From positions 506,283-570,282 of the forward strand of contig WMCF01000161.1 of assembly GCA_009792885.1 (NCBI GenBank): a stretch of 64,000 nucleotides of DNA. Reading direction: 5' to 3'. The position numbers and the translations under genes are program-made. Shown here in pieces: positions 39,766 to 52,900 of this stretch. The notes beneath the pieces were generated by a model. It was not told the DNA's origin. It ran no database searches and saw only the letters and a list, made by a program, of their open reading frames with translations. The DNA comes from Eremophila alpestris peregrina (taxonomy: Eukaryota; Chordata; Aves; Passeriformes; Alaudidae). Position 1 is the first letter of the stretch, and each line of letters starts with the position of its first letter.

Positions 39766-39782
39766 CCATTAGAAATATAGAA

Positions 39783-39788
39783 TTTATT
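39783..39788 (-). terminator. GPAT3: Candidate distal polyadenylation signal AATAAA of GPAT3
   Basis: AATAAA on the minus strand, followed about 20-30 nt downstream by a GU-rich element (TCTTGTGTGG, near 39753-39765). Signal plus downstream element is the expected arrangement of a vertebrate cleavage site, placing the mRNA end near 39.765 kb. Confidence 0.5.
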
Positions 39789-40735
39789 TCTCATTACATT
39801 CAGACAGCAATATATTGCAGATTTGGACATGCCATGTCTTGTATCAAAGCTGACTTACGGATCCTATGTTTATAGTTGTGATAGCTATTGCTAGCCCAGG
39901 AAACACAAAATGTGTTTCTGGAGTGGCTCTCTTGAGAACTTCAAGCCATTAACAATAATTTTTGCAGATGGGCACTCTTGACAATCCACAAAAATTCATC
40001 TGTCATAGCCTACATTATCCAACTCCTACTGTACCTTACCTTTACAGCTCCAGAGCTCAAGAAAGCAATTTCAACAACAGCAATGGACAGGGAGATTGAG
40101 GACCTGGCCTTTATCCCCCCTCAGGCAGCAGTTCTCAATGAAGGCAATACCATGTTATAAGGCAACCAAATTCCTCATGGGCCATGGTCTATGCTTTTTG
40201 GCAGGGCAGCTCCTTTCCCATCCTGTAGGGTCTCTGCAGCCCTTGCTTCCAGTCCCTCCTTGCACATCCAGGTGCAAGGTAACAAAAAGAGTCAACCTTA
40301 CAGTTCTGACAACATCCTAAAGCATGTTATTTAAGTCATCTACAACAAAAAGTCTGTGAGCAACAGGAAAAAAAAGACTAAATTTTGTTATGTTTAAACA
40401 TTTAAAGTACCATGAACAAGAGGTATCTTCATAACCAGTGTCCTGACAGCAGCTGTTCAGTGTATTTCCCTTCATCCTTACAAACTCAGAACAACTGGGG
40501 TGTTTTTTTCATCTTCTAACTCTGCAGGCATTCCAGCTTGGGAATACCAGGAGCTGCAGTGCATCATCACATGAAGATGGAGAGGGGTAGGACAGTGAAA
40601 GAATGAACAGGGAGGAACACAGAGACACTGCCCTTGGCATGCTCTGCACCAGCCACACAGAGAATATGCATACACACAATAAAGGATTTTGTTGTTTTCT
40701 TGCTCTATTTTTTTGTCAGTTTGTTTTGGTTGTTT

Positions 40736-40741
40736 TTTAAT
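40736..40741 (-). terminator. GPAT3: Candidate proximal polyadenylation signal ATTAAA of GPAT3
   Basis: ATTAAA on the minus strand only about 65 nt after the stop codon, followed by an A-rich stretch and then mixed sequence on the mRNA sense. It could give a very short 3'UTR isoform. Weaker than the distal AATAAA. Confidence 0.25.
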
Positions 40742-40805
40742 TAAAAACCCCCTCATTATTCCTGCTAAGGCTGCTTGTGCAAAGTCACTTTTCAAGAACC
40801 ACCAA

Positions 40806-40932
40806 TCAGTCTGACTCAGTTTCTGCAGACAAGCTTCCTACTGATCCATTTCTCACGAGCATCTTGCTGTAGTTTTTCTGCTGTTCTTCTTTGAAAGTAT
40901 CTTTGACTTTCGCTCGTTTCAGACCTCCATCC
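40806..40932 (-). CDS. GPAT3: GPAT3 coding exon 12 with stop codon (residues 404-445)
   Basis: Acceptor TTCCAG|G completes Trp404. The exon encodes the conserved DGGLKRAKVKD, FKEEQQKNYSKM and NGS, then a bird-side tail ending SLSAETESD before TGA at 40808-40806. The tail is nine residues longer than the human protein as I remember it (which ends soon after NGS). Confidence 0.96.
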
Positions 40933-43900
40933 CTGGAACAGACCAAAAGGGAACAGTAAACCATCAGGGCTGTTATGGCTATTGTTATCAAACTATGCAT
41001 TACATTAAAACTCTACAGCTGATTAAGGTAGGTAATCTAAATTATTATTACGAGTATTATTAAAGGCTTTTCTTCAGAACTTCTATAACATCCAATTTTA
41101 AGCATGTTTATTAAAGTTGGTTTTACCTTAAGCCACAATGCTTATGCAGTTCAAATTTTGAATTCAGCCCATTAAAGCAGTCTATTAATGTTGGTAACAG
41201 GATGTACCTACAACAGAAGTCTTTGGCAATCTGGGATACTACTTCGCCAGACTGTAGAGGCAGCCAATCTTCAGCCACACTACAGTTGTGTCTTGCCTTA
41301 TATTATTCAGAGCTGGGTCTCATAGTTAAATCTATTTGACCATTCTCTTCATCTGAATTTTGCTCTCAAATTTGTAACATACAAAATCTAGGCATTATCC
41401 TGCTCCTTACTGAGGCAGGACATGAGAAAGTCAGAGCAGAAAGCCTCAAGATCTGTTTTATTTTTTGTGGTTCATCAGATTTGCCAAAAACCTTCACTTT
41501 TGCTGCTTAATCTCAACATTAAGAAACAACAGTGAATGGACCTACTTTAAAAGCATCAAGCCTTTAGATAAAAGTCACTGCATGCTACATGCTCCAAAGA
41601 CTTGAAACATCTTTTACTTGCACATATGTGCACGTGGAATTACTCCACTGTTTTCCCTGAGGGGAATAAAGTGATGTTGAATATTATCTGTCACAAAGCT
41701 AAGAAGGGAAGCACCTATCAGTCAAACTAACCACAAATAGTCCATGAATTCTAAAAAGGATGGCTCACCAGGGGAGTTCAGTCAGTCCTCCTTGGCGAGC
41801 AATGGCAGACCTCACTCTGTTGGCAAACTGAACAGCATCTTCATCTTCCTTCAAGGGTCATAAATTCAACATAAAGCAGAGAGAAGTCAATTGAAGCAGA
41901 CTTTCATAACATTTTTTTATCTGCTTCTTCATCAAATCAGCTCACAACCCATTCCTTACCATGCCAACATCACAGTCTGATGTCCCCATGTGACAATAAA
42001 TAATTTTTCCCCTAGGGCGTTGAAATAAGGAGAGAATTTTGCTTCAACAAGATGGAACATTACCATTATTGCTACTATGAACAGCACTGCATTTACTGCT
42101 ATCCTTTGCACATTTGATGCACTGCTGATGGTACCAAGCTGCATCAGGAAAAGCCAAGTCCAATCATAGTCAGCACTCACAAAAATTCAGTATAAAACTG
42201 AGTTGGAGACATGGGGTGAGTAGAGATTTTGGGGGGAAAAAGAGAGTAAAAGTGCACTTGCAGACACAGTCAAGGTCTTAAATAGCAGCCAGGCAAGCAG
42301 ATGTTGGATTACCTGTCTAACCATTGGTGGCAGGTACCACACGTTGCAAACGATGGCCCAGCTGGTCATTATTCGCAGCAGATAGCTCACGATGTTGTAT
42401 TTGCTGCTGTTCCAGAAGGCATCTCCAAACTGAGGATCATACTGCAATGGATCACAAAAAACAGTTGATTAAGCCTTTCCCCAGACCATCACAGCCTCTC
42501 ATCCTCTGGGATTAATGGCAGAACCAGCAGCAAATGTCACCCATCTGCCTGAACAGCCAAAAGAATTAAGTCTAGTGTGAGCAGGATGCTTCCCTTCAGC
42601 ACTTGAAAGGACAAGCTGGATTTTTTTCTTCCTTCCAGCTTTCTGGAGGAAGAAGCTGACCCCGTCAGGTCCTATCAGCCAGGATCTGTAGGCCAAAGGA
42701 CTTCACTTTAATTTCAGTCACTTATTGCCCAGGAGCCATCCACAGCATGCATCCAATTGCCAGAGCTACTTTGCTTTCAATAGCAGCTGTATTGAGTCAG
42801 CTTCCTGCCCCTCGGACCAAAACCCATCCCCAACTCTAAAATTCAGCAGCCAGCTATTTCCACTTACTTTGATTGCAACAGGATAGATTGTCCCTCCTAT
42901 TTCAAAGCTCCCCTTCTTGAACATCATCACAGATGTATTGTTTATACAGGTGCCTGTCCAGAAGAGAAAGTCATTGCTTCCCACAGCCATTTTCAGTACA
43001 ACACAACATTCACATACAGGTCTTCCTCATAAAGGGCCTGTGTTTGCTGCTCACTGAGTTAAGCATCTCTCCCCTGCTTACTTTTAAGCCTTTGTCTTGT
43101 GACTGACTCCCTGAATGCAGCCAGAAGGTGTGCAAGACAAAAAGCACAAAGCTGAGGTTAAATCTGTAGGACAGCAAATTAATAATCTCAGGGCAAAATA
43201 AACAATCTTCCCCTTCTTCTCCCTGCAGCTTCTGCCAGGAGAAGCAAGGTCCAAGGACAGTATTGTGCTGTCTCCACATATACTCATCTTATATTAAAGA
43301 TGAAAACCAGGAATGCCCTAACAAAGTTGAAGCCAGAGGTGAAGATAGATTTGAGCAGCAGAAGCCATGAAAAGAGAACAGGGATGACATCTACAGTGGA
43401 TGGAGATAAGTAGTTCAGCTTCTTACCTTCTGGAAAAATTAAGATCGGGAGCTTGCTTTTATCTGTCACATGTTCCCTGAGTCTGTGGAAGCAGAAGGAA
43501 AACTTAAAAACCAGCCCCTTTCCACTCTTCTTTCCCCAGGCATGTGCATTAAAAATACCTCTATGTATTACAAATGTTTGAAACCAAAGCCTTTTACCAG
43601 ACACTAGTTTGTACTTGCTTTTGTTTTCTACAGAAACTGAAGTTTTGTGCCAGCCATCCCTTAGGCCCCTGGAGCATTGCATTGAGGCAACATCCTGTTT
43701 TCTTTCCTCCACATTATGTTACTACTGACTGGCAGAGAAGTCAACAATTATATGCCATTAAGCCAGTCCAACTAACTCTGACCAACTCAACCTTCAAGAA
43801 ATTGCCAACATAGGAAAAAAACTTATTGATGCAGTGGTCCATCCAGTCTCTGCTACTAAACAGCATATTTCTAAAAAAGGGACTTCTAAATGCCTACAGC

Positions 43901-46900
43901 TCACATTACCTGAGTAACACTGGGACAACTTGGCAATGCTGTTCTGCTGTGCAGAGGCCAATAAGCCAGTGAAGAAGTTAACCAGGCAAAATTAAGCTAA
44001 AAAGTTCTCTGCAAATTAGGAAGAGTTTTTATCCCTGTACTACAGTATTCATGGGTATGCTTTTGGTGACATCCTGCAGAAAGCCACTCTTCTACACAGC
44101 TTATATTCCTATAACAAGACATTTTGCCTCTCACCCAAGCTAATAAAGCTTTTTATTTCTAGTGGCTCACAATTTCCAGTGAAACTGAGAGTTTTTGTCA
44201 CAGAAAGCCAATTCTATCATCAGTATTTCTCTTCAACAGAAAGTACCAGAATTTAAGTATCTTCACATCCTTTCAAAATACACACCTAAATTCGTCAGAC
44301 ATTTGTCAGACATGCTGATGGCTTCCCAGCTGAGATGCTTTGTGACAATCTGCAACCCAAACCTTCCCAGAACCTTTGGTCTGAACCACGACACGCTGCA
44401 CAGACGTTTCAGGCCTTCCCTGGTGACCTGAAAACCTGGCATTTTGACCACAGTGTACTGCACCAAAGCCCACAAAAGCGAGCACGCCCAGGTCATTCTG
44501 AGCGATGCGGTGCCCCACAACACCCCTGCAACTCACTCCCAAATCCAGGTCTTTGCCTGCCCGCTGCTTCTGCAGGAAGGCAGCCCAGCACACACCTCAC
44601 CTTTTTGTCACTAGATGGCGGTCCTTGATCTCGGAGCGCTCGAACCAGACGTGAGGACAGGCCTTGACCGTGGCTCGCTGGATAATGCCCATCAGCCCAC
44701 CGTGAACCTGGCCCACCTGCAAGCCCAGCAAGACACATCCGTATGGGAGACACCTGAAAGGCAGAGCTTCCCTCCTCTCCAGCTCTCCAAGAAAATCCCA
44801 ACAAACCCAAATGCTCTGGGAGGCTGAAAGCCAGGATGGAGCAGTGACCATGGAACTGTTAAAATGCATTTACTGGAGAGAATCCAGACACTCACATGGA
44901 AGCCTACCTCAGGTATTTCAACAGATGAAGAGCCTGGCATTGACACTCCAAGGAAAACTTCCCCAGCACATAATATAGACCAATTTCAACACAAATTACA
45001 CTTTTCCCCACTGACCAGTGCTCAACTGAGCATCTCTGCTGTGAAAGTTAACTTAGATCTTCTCATACCATTGCATAGCATCCATCATTTGTCAAAATGA
45101 TCGCATCTATTGGTGATGTGTGGTTGGCAACACAAATTCCTCCTTTCTGAGGTCTGTTTTCCCTGCAATTACAGATGTTTTTTGTTAGAGTGCTAGTGCA
45201 CTAAGTGCCACATTACACACCAAATAGTTCCATGCAGCTGCCAGGTGAGTCAGCCTCTAGTGTGACATCACCTTGCAGCTCAGGAGAGAGCAGTCCCCAT
45301 TTCCAATGGGGTGTCACACACATATAAGCATATACACACTTTTGCTCACTCACTTATTATGGTAATGGATAGTGCCAGACAGAGCTCTGACGAGGATGCG
45401 GGAGCACGTGAGGTGAACCACTTCGCTCAGGTAGTTCTTCAGACTGAAAGAAATCAGACATCTGAAGCATCCTGGAAAGCAGCTAGACACACATGCAATG
45501 TTCTCCAGCCTACTCAACACAACTCAGGGCTGAATTTTCCTGGTATTCTGGAGCATAGAGGGATGTTCCCAGCTCTACCACTCACTTGCTACAGCAGCTC
45601 AGCCAAGATACATCATACCCTTGGCACCACTTAGCTAGTCAAGGCTATCTCCTCTTTGGTGGGTTTTTTTCATCCCAACACTGCTACCTGCCCTACAATG
45701 CACCATTTGAGTATCTCATGGCAGCAGGAGTAACCCATTGGAAATCATCAACCTCAGTGCCAAGACTGACAAGAACCCAACCTCGGCCCAAATTCAAAAT
45801 GCCACTAAAAAAAGTCCACAAATTTCTGGGTGGAATGGACTATTGGTAGTTTGTTACAGGTAAAAATCTGTCCACCCCTGATCTTCAGCTGTTTGCAGTG
45901 ATGCAATTTGGCAAGTCCATCCCTCACACACAGTACACCTACCTGCTGTTTGGCAGCTGCCCCACCAGTGTTGTCCCCACAATCATTGACGTAATCCCAA
46001 TGGCAGCGAGGGTAACGCTACAGACAAAACAGACATTAAACCTAAGCAAGCAGCTTTGCTCATTGTAATAACACTTTCCCCCTTTAAAATGGAAAGGGAC
46101 TGCAGAAATTCAACTATTCCTCAGATACCTGACATATGCAGTTCTCTAACTCAGCAATTCCCTGACCTATTGCCTAAAGTCATGGTGTAGCAAAAGCAGC
46201 AGATCCAGGTACTCCCATGCACACAATGTCAGAGAGCTTTAGAGCTTACATTTATTTTGCCAATACACAGGGTCTTAGGAGAAGCATTCATAGAAAAGAT
46301 GACCACCAGCCCCACTCTACTCCCCGCAGTGAATAAGGACTTCTCAACATAAAAGGAGCCTTTAATCAAGTTTTTATATCTGTCATTGCTGCTTTTGGGC
46401 TAAAGAAAGCTGAGATGCCATTTACCAAGCAAACACAAGTTTACCCGTTCCCAGGCTGACAAAACCCCTCAGCAGCAGAGCTCACCGTAGGGGCAGCAGG
46501 AAGCAGTACCGCACTATCACCCCAATGACCCATACAACAGTCAGCCTCAGGCTGATGTAATGGAAGTTGACATTAGTCCTTGTGAGCAGATTCCAGGAGA
46601 GCAGCTCTTCTGAGGAAAATCGTTGAGTGACTTCATCTTCCACAATGGCCTCAAACCCTTTTCTGCAGAAGTAGAAAATGTGGGAGAATTCGAAGTCTGG
46701 TCCATGCAGAAGGGTGATTTCTTTCTCCATAGGTGTTTTATCCCTTTCAATGATACCTTGGGAAGGAAAAGGGTAACCACCTGAGAAAACAATTCTGTGA
46801 TGTAACAGTCACCCTCCAGACCACTTGTCACTCTGCATTACTCAAGGAGACAAATTTACCGTCAGAGTCCCTCTTAGGACAGGAAGAGAAGCTGTGAAGT

Positions 46901-49900
46901 TGAAAACAGCATGCCCTGCAGGAGGCCACTTCCAGCTCCCCTTCCTCACACCAACACCCTGAGCAGCAACTGTATCAAGTTCCGGTACCTACTGAACACT
47001 AAGCAAGAAGGCAAACCCTTTCCCACCACCTGGCATGTTCTCAACTCAATCCAGGACTCCTACACTTTCATAAGAAATCAAGTGAGACCTTGGCCTTTCC
47101 ATTCTCTTTCGTGCTCTGTGTATTTAAGGGCATCCAATCTCCTTGATGGAAGCTTCCCTATTCCCATCTCTTGTCTGACATTCTGGTGTCCCACAGCCAC
47201 AACACCGCCAAAGCCCCAGACCACAACACTGTACATGGACCAGCTCTGAATCAAACTGCTTTCACAGCACAAATATTTTCTGTAAGTACAGGCAGACCAC
47301 ACTAATTTTTTTATTTTACTTAAAACCAAACAAAGAAAATCCCCCCAAAACACCATGTCAAAGAAAGTTGTGCCTAGAGGAGCCTTGATTTAGTTCAGCA
47401 CTAACAGCTGTTTCAGCTGAATTCTGAATACATAATGCCTGGAGAGAAACTTGGAGAGTTCAGAACTGCAGTGCAACAAGTATCCCCCTTCCTCTTCCCT
47501 TTTCATTTTTTAAGCTTATGGTCTGATAAGCACAAATTTCTCATTAGAGCTTTTAAAGGCAAGAAAAAATTGTGTCAGCTAAACAAAGATCAAGTAGCTG
47601 CCTGCTGGTAAGCAAGTCTGGCTCCAGAAACTGATGACTGAAGAAATCTTGAGTAACAGTTAACCAGAACAACCATCCCCTGAGACACCCAACTTGGATT
47701 ACAGAGGTCCAAGTTCAGGTTGCCACTCTGTCAGACACTCTCTGATAAATTCTATAATCTCTGTGTTCTATTCTGAGATAAAAAAAAAAAAAAAAAAGGG
47801 AAAAGACAGAGCACCCAATTTCATCAAGCGACTAGGAACTTTCCAGGTCATAGGATGTGTTTTTGTAGGAAATCTTCCTCCAAATGAAGCCTTGCCAACA
47901 GAAAAATCTCTCAATATATTTCCTGTGCCAATAATTGTAACATTTAAATTACAAGTGATATGGAAAATCTTCATATTGCAAATGCATACATATGGGATAA
48001 CACGGGAAGCTCCAAAATACAAGTCACACAAACCACTGAGGTCAACACTAAGAACAACACAGCAACAAAACCTACTGGCACCTTCAGCTTGGAACCTGGC
48101 AGCTGTGACTTCCAACTGTACCAGCAGGCCACCTCACTGCATCACCCTATCACAAACCTACAGATACAAACCATTAATATGGCACACCCAAAAAAGCCAC
48201 AGGCTCTTCAGGATTTAAAGTTATACAAGCATGCATGACATCAAACATTTACCAAAATGGACTATGCTTATGTCAGACATTAAACCCATATCAGAGCTCT
48301 AGTTTTTGGTTCAATTCTTCTTGCACTCAGAAAATCTCCAAATTGTGAAATATCCAGGAGTGTAGGCAAGTCATACAGACCTGTCTGCTCCATGCTGCTG
48401 GGAACAGGTTGTTGGCAAGAAACCAGGGGAACGCTTCAGCATTTTTCACACAAGTACACCCCTGTCCTCTCTCCAGTTCGCACAACTGGGAACGTTTCCT
48501 CCTTACCCAGCCCTTATCCCTCCCCCTTATTCAGCACCACTAAAGCAGCTGGCCCATCTAGCTCCAGCTTCTCAGCTGAATCCAGCCCAGGGTTCAAGTT
48601 TATCACACTGCTAGCAAGTTGAGATAGCAGGGCTGTAATGTCTTGCCTCATCAGCCTGTGCTGTCATTGTCACATGACACCCCATGCACCAGCTGTCCTG
48701 CAGCCTTGGGACAGCTATTCCAAGCCAAGATCCCAGCAGCACGGGAAGGTATTACGAACAGAATTACACACACACTGCTCTGGTGATGTACTTGGCCTTT
48801 TTGAAATCACAAGTCACATTTAATGGCCTTTAATCCCTTGGCCATGGGCAGAGCTGAGTTTGCCAAAGACAGCACTACACAGGAGTACAGCAAACATTAT
48901 TCTCAACCAAAAAAAAAAAAAAAAAAAGCCATACTCACTGTTTTTCTCAGTATTACAGCACAAGCCCCAAGCCTTCAAGCTCACATACTCCAGTCAACTA
49001 ATTATACCAGGCTCAAATTTGACACTATCTACTCACATAGTAAGTAGAGCTATTTAGTAGCATCTAGTAATTAGCTCCTTGGTAGTATCTACTAATGTAG
49101 TAATAAGATACTACTAACATTATTTGCATAAGCTTTTCTTCTATTGAATGTAATTTTCAAATCCTTTACTAGCCTTTTTGTCTTTTTTAAACCCACCACC
49201 TTGAAGACAACACAGCCAGCACCCACACAGAGAGCTGAGAGCTGGTTATTCATCTGCAGTGAGATAAGTCACCTACCCTCCAAGCACCTGCTCAGCCAAG
49301 AGTTACCACTGGGTCCAGCACACACTGCCCTCTGGCTGAGAAGGATCTGGAGGTGATAGCACCAAGTAACTCCTCATGTAACTCAGCCAACATTCTTCTT
49401 GAAACTCTTCCTTATCACACGACCAACACAGGGGCACTGGCTGCCCCTTCTGCCAAGAGATGTAAAGCACACTGGATTTGATACTGCAGAGAAAGGTGCT
49501 GTGTCCTCAATCCTGCCCACTTCATTTTTAGGGTTGCTTTTTGTTTTGTTGGGTTTTTTTTTTTTTTTCTTTTTTTAACTGAGGGACACAATTTCAAAGT
49601 GTTTGGGGAGAAGCATTTTTGCTCTGTCAGGGAACAGGAAAACTTGCCCTTTCACACACATCTGCAGTGCTCCCTCCTATCCTGACCCACCTCCTAGTAC
49701 TGGCTGTGTGGTCAGGAAAGACATAAGAGGTGATACACACATTCAGCACTTACACATAGGTGCACACACACATAAACATTTACCTTTACCCTGCTTTAAT
49801 CAACTACTCTGTAATTCATTATCAGCAGGAGTTTCTCCTCCCTCAGTAAATATTGCGTAATGCAATTGGGCCTCCCTTTCTGCTCATGTTCTGTCACCTC

Positions 49901-52900
49901 AGGGGACGCCAACTTATATAATGCACTGTTAGACCTACACCTGCCCTGGCCCTCAAGTACTTTCTTCCACACCAGGAACTCCTAATAACAAGTCAGTTAC
50001 TCCTATGCTTAAAAAATTTCCATGAGCAAGATATGGAGCACAGCTTGGCACTCCATTCTCCCCATACTTTCTCAAAGTAAGGAACAGTTAAGAATCTAGC
50101 TTCTGGCAGAAAGAGCCACCTCCAGCGGTGAAAAGTTTTAACTTTTTACTTCAGATATACAAAGGACATGAAAAAGGGCTTCAGGCTACCATTGTGATTG
50201 TGTATCCCCATCCATAAGACTGCTTGAACACAGCCTGCATGCAATCACCTGTATTAATTACCTCATGCCATTTTACTATGTCTAATGGTCCTCCAGACAG
50301 TGGAGTACACTCAGCTTAGTGCAGGTTCTGAACCACAGCACATACTAAACTCTACACACCCCTCAGCTACACACAGGAGAAATACCTACTTGTAGCTTTT
50401 TTTCTTTGATAGTTCAAAGAACAATCTATTAGCTAGGATCTCTCCCTTGACACTTCTTTACTAGAGAAGAAATAACTACATGTAAGAATGATCAGATGTC
50501 TTGGAGGATGACAGCTCCTACTGTGCAGCTAAAGCAGCACAGCAGGGTCTCTTACCCTCCCACTGGCCCATGAAATGATGGGGCATCATCATCCTTATAA
50601 GAAGAAAAAGCATTTCTTCCTGCATCACTGATAACCTGGGAAGCAGGCATGTCACTGAAAATTAGCTGAAAAGATGCTAACCTTGCCTTTCCCCCTTTCA
50701 TCCCAAAAAACCCCACAACTTTCAGGACACTGGTGAATGATATAGGATGTACTTTTCCTCAGCCACTTGAAAGTCAGAAATTAAGCAAGACAAGTTTTAA
50801 TCTGTTTTCAGAGCTGCTGTGCAGTACCTCCAGTTCATTACCACAAATGCTGAGAGCTGCATCTGCTGCCATGGAAGCCAGTTCCATGCCTGGCCTGCAG
50901 TATTGATAAGGATATCCCCTTGGAGCTGAAACACTCATACCCAGCTCAGCAGTTCAGTCCCCACTACTGGATCATGTTCACATGAGCTAATCCTCAGGCT
51001 CAGGTAACAACTGACTTGTCAGCTAACTGGCAGGCTGGGCCTGGTTCCAGCTGTGCAGGCTAAAGAGGGAGCATGCAGAAAAGGCTCACACTGCTGCCAA
51101 ATGCTGTCAAAACAGAGCAATTGAATAACAAAACTGAAGCATTCAGGAACCAGGAGGAAACCAAGTGCTGGCTGCAATGCCTTGTTCAGCCTTCTCCTGT
51201 TTCCTGGGCAAACTCAGACTTCTCTCATGGCTCCAAAGTCTTAAAGCTAACTCTGACCTACTACTGTCTACCACAACTCACACACAGTATGGGTTAAGAT
51301 ATAGTTAAAGAACTAATTTCAAAATTAGGTAAAGGAAGAAAGATGAAGCAACTTTTCAGCTGTCTTTCTACAGACAGTGAGTGTTAAGAAGTTTGGCAAA
51401 CACTTCTGTGATATCAGCTCCAGAGAGTAAAAGGTCAATAGCAGCAGACTGAAAAAAAGACAAGTAGCCCACCATGTTCTTTTAACTTTCAGTCCTACCA
51501 CAGAAAAAACACTGAGCTTGGGAAAGAAAAGTGCTGTCCAACAAACACTTGGATCTCTTCAGAGAATATTTAAGTGCACTGTAATGCTGTTCGGACAGCA
51601 ACCCTGCAAACATCAGAGTAAAGACAAATTTCAAGATAAAAATTAACCTCATATTTAAACACAAAAATTTCCATCAACTGAGAACAGCCTCCATCTTAAG
51701 CTCTAATTTGATTTGTTAAATTTCATGTTGTTTCATACTCTTAATTTCCTTATCCCCCGATTTTCAACAAGAGGGTACAAGCCAGTAAAAGCAGCATTTT
51801 ATTCTGCAGGAACTGTTTGCTAGCTAACAGCATTGCAAAACTATTAGACATACAAGTGTGCTGGTTTTCACTGGGGTAGAGTGGATTTTATTCAGAGTGG
51901 CTGGTATGGGGCTGTGTTTTGGATTTGTGCTGAACACATGGGTGATAACAGAGATGTTTTTGTTACTGCTGAGCAGGATTTACAGAGCCAGGGGCTTTCC
52001 TGCTATTTGTACAGCTAGGCTGGTGAGGAACTTGGGGGTGCTTGGGAGAGTGGGAGGACACACAGCCCAGACAAGTGACCCAAAGTGACCAAAGGGATCT
52101 TCCAGACCATATGGCATCATGCTCAGGATATGAAGTCAAAGGAAGGAGGAGGAAAGCAGGCCATTTGGAGTGATGGTGTTTGTCTTCCCAAGTCATTGTT
52201 AGCCATGATGTGGCCCTGCTCTCCTGCTTGCCCATGGGAAAGCAGGGCATTCATCCTCGTTTTCCTTTGCTTATGTGCGTGGCTTTTTCTTTCCCTGTTA
52301 AACTGTCTTTATTTCAACCCATGGGTTTTCAGGTTTTTACCCTGGCAGTTCTCTCTCCGATCTCACTGGGGCAGTGAGTGAGCAGCTGCCTGAGGACAAA
52401 CCATGATTTGCAGTGAGCATGTAACACCCCACCTCTTCTCCAGTTCTCTCATGCACACATCTAACTGCTTCATCTGAGAAGGCCTCAGTACCCCACTGCC
52501 ACAACATGAGTCTCATCAACATGATTTTACCCCAAGCTCTCACCATTTGCAGTAGGAGTCCGTGGCAACGGTGGCTGCGGCTTTTTGGCACCCTTCTGTA
52601 ACCGGATGGTGGCCCACTGTTGAACAGAAAGGAAACATTCATTTCACAAATGCAGTATTCACCCAAAAAATGGGTTAGTCAAAGACACGTTGTGATTTTC
52701 AAAGAGTATCTTTGCCAGGTAATCATCATTCATCTTCCTCAGATGTGTCCGCAAACCCAAACACATACACAGTTCTTACAAAGAAACTCAGAGTAATTAA
52801 TAGTAATTAAAAAAACCAAACCAAAACAACACTTAGTGCTAGTCAGTACTTCCCAACTCTGTTTTCAATCTTCAGAGAGCCAGCTCAGTGCTCCACACCT

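Larger units (their letters stand above)
39766..40805 (-). other. GPAT3: GPAT3 3'UTR (inferred)
   Basis: About 1.04 kb between the stop codon and the best polyadenylation signal. No long ORF or recognised repeat. It contains a short poly-pyrimidine/T-rich stretch near 40703-40738 (this strand). The boundary is inferred from the AATAAA and GU-rich element described separately. Confidence 0.55.
40933..46485 (-). other. GPAT3: GPAT3 introns 3-11 (short)
   Basis: Nine introns of about 468, 499, 191, 352, 1118, 473, 426, 464 and 836 bp separate exons 3 to 12 (exonic bases within this span are annotated separately). No repeat, RNA gene or extra exon was recognised in any of them. The 191-bp intron 5 illustrates avian intron compaction. 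Confidence 0.8.
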
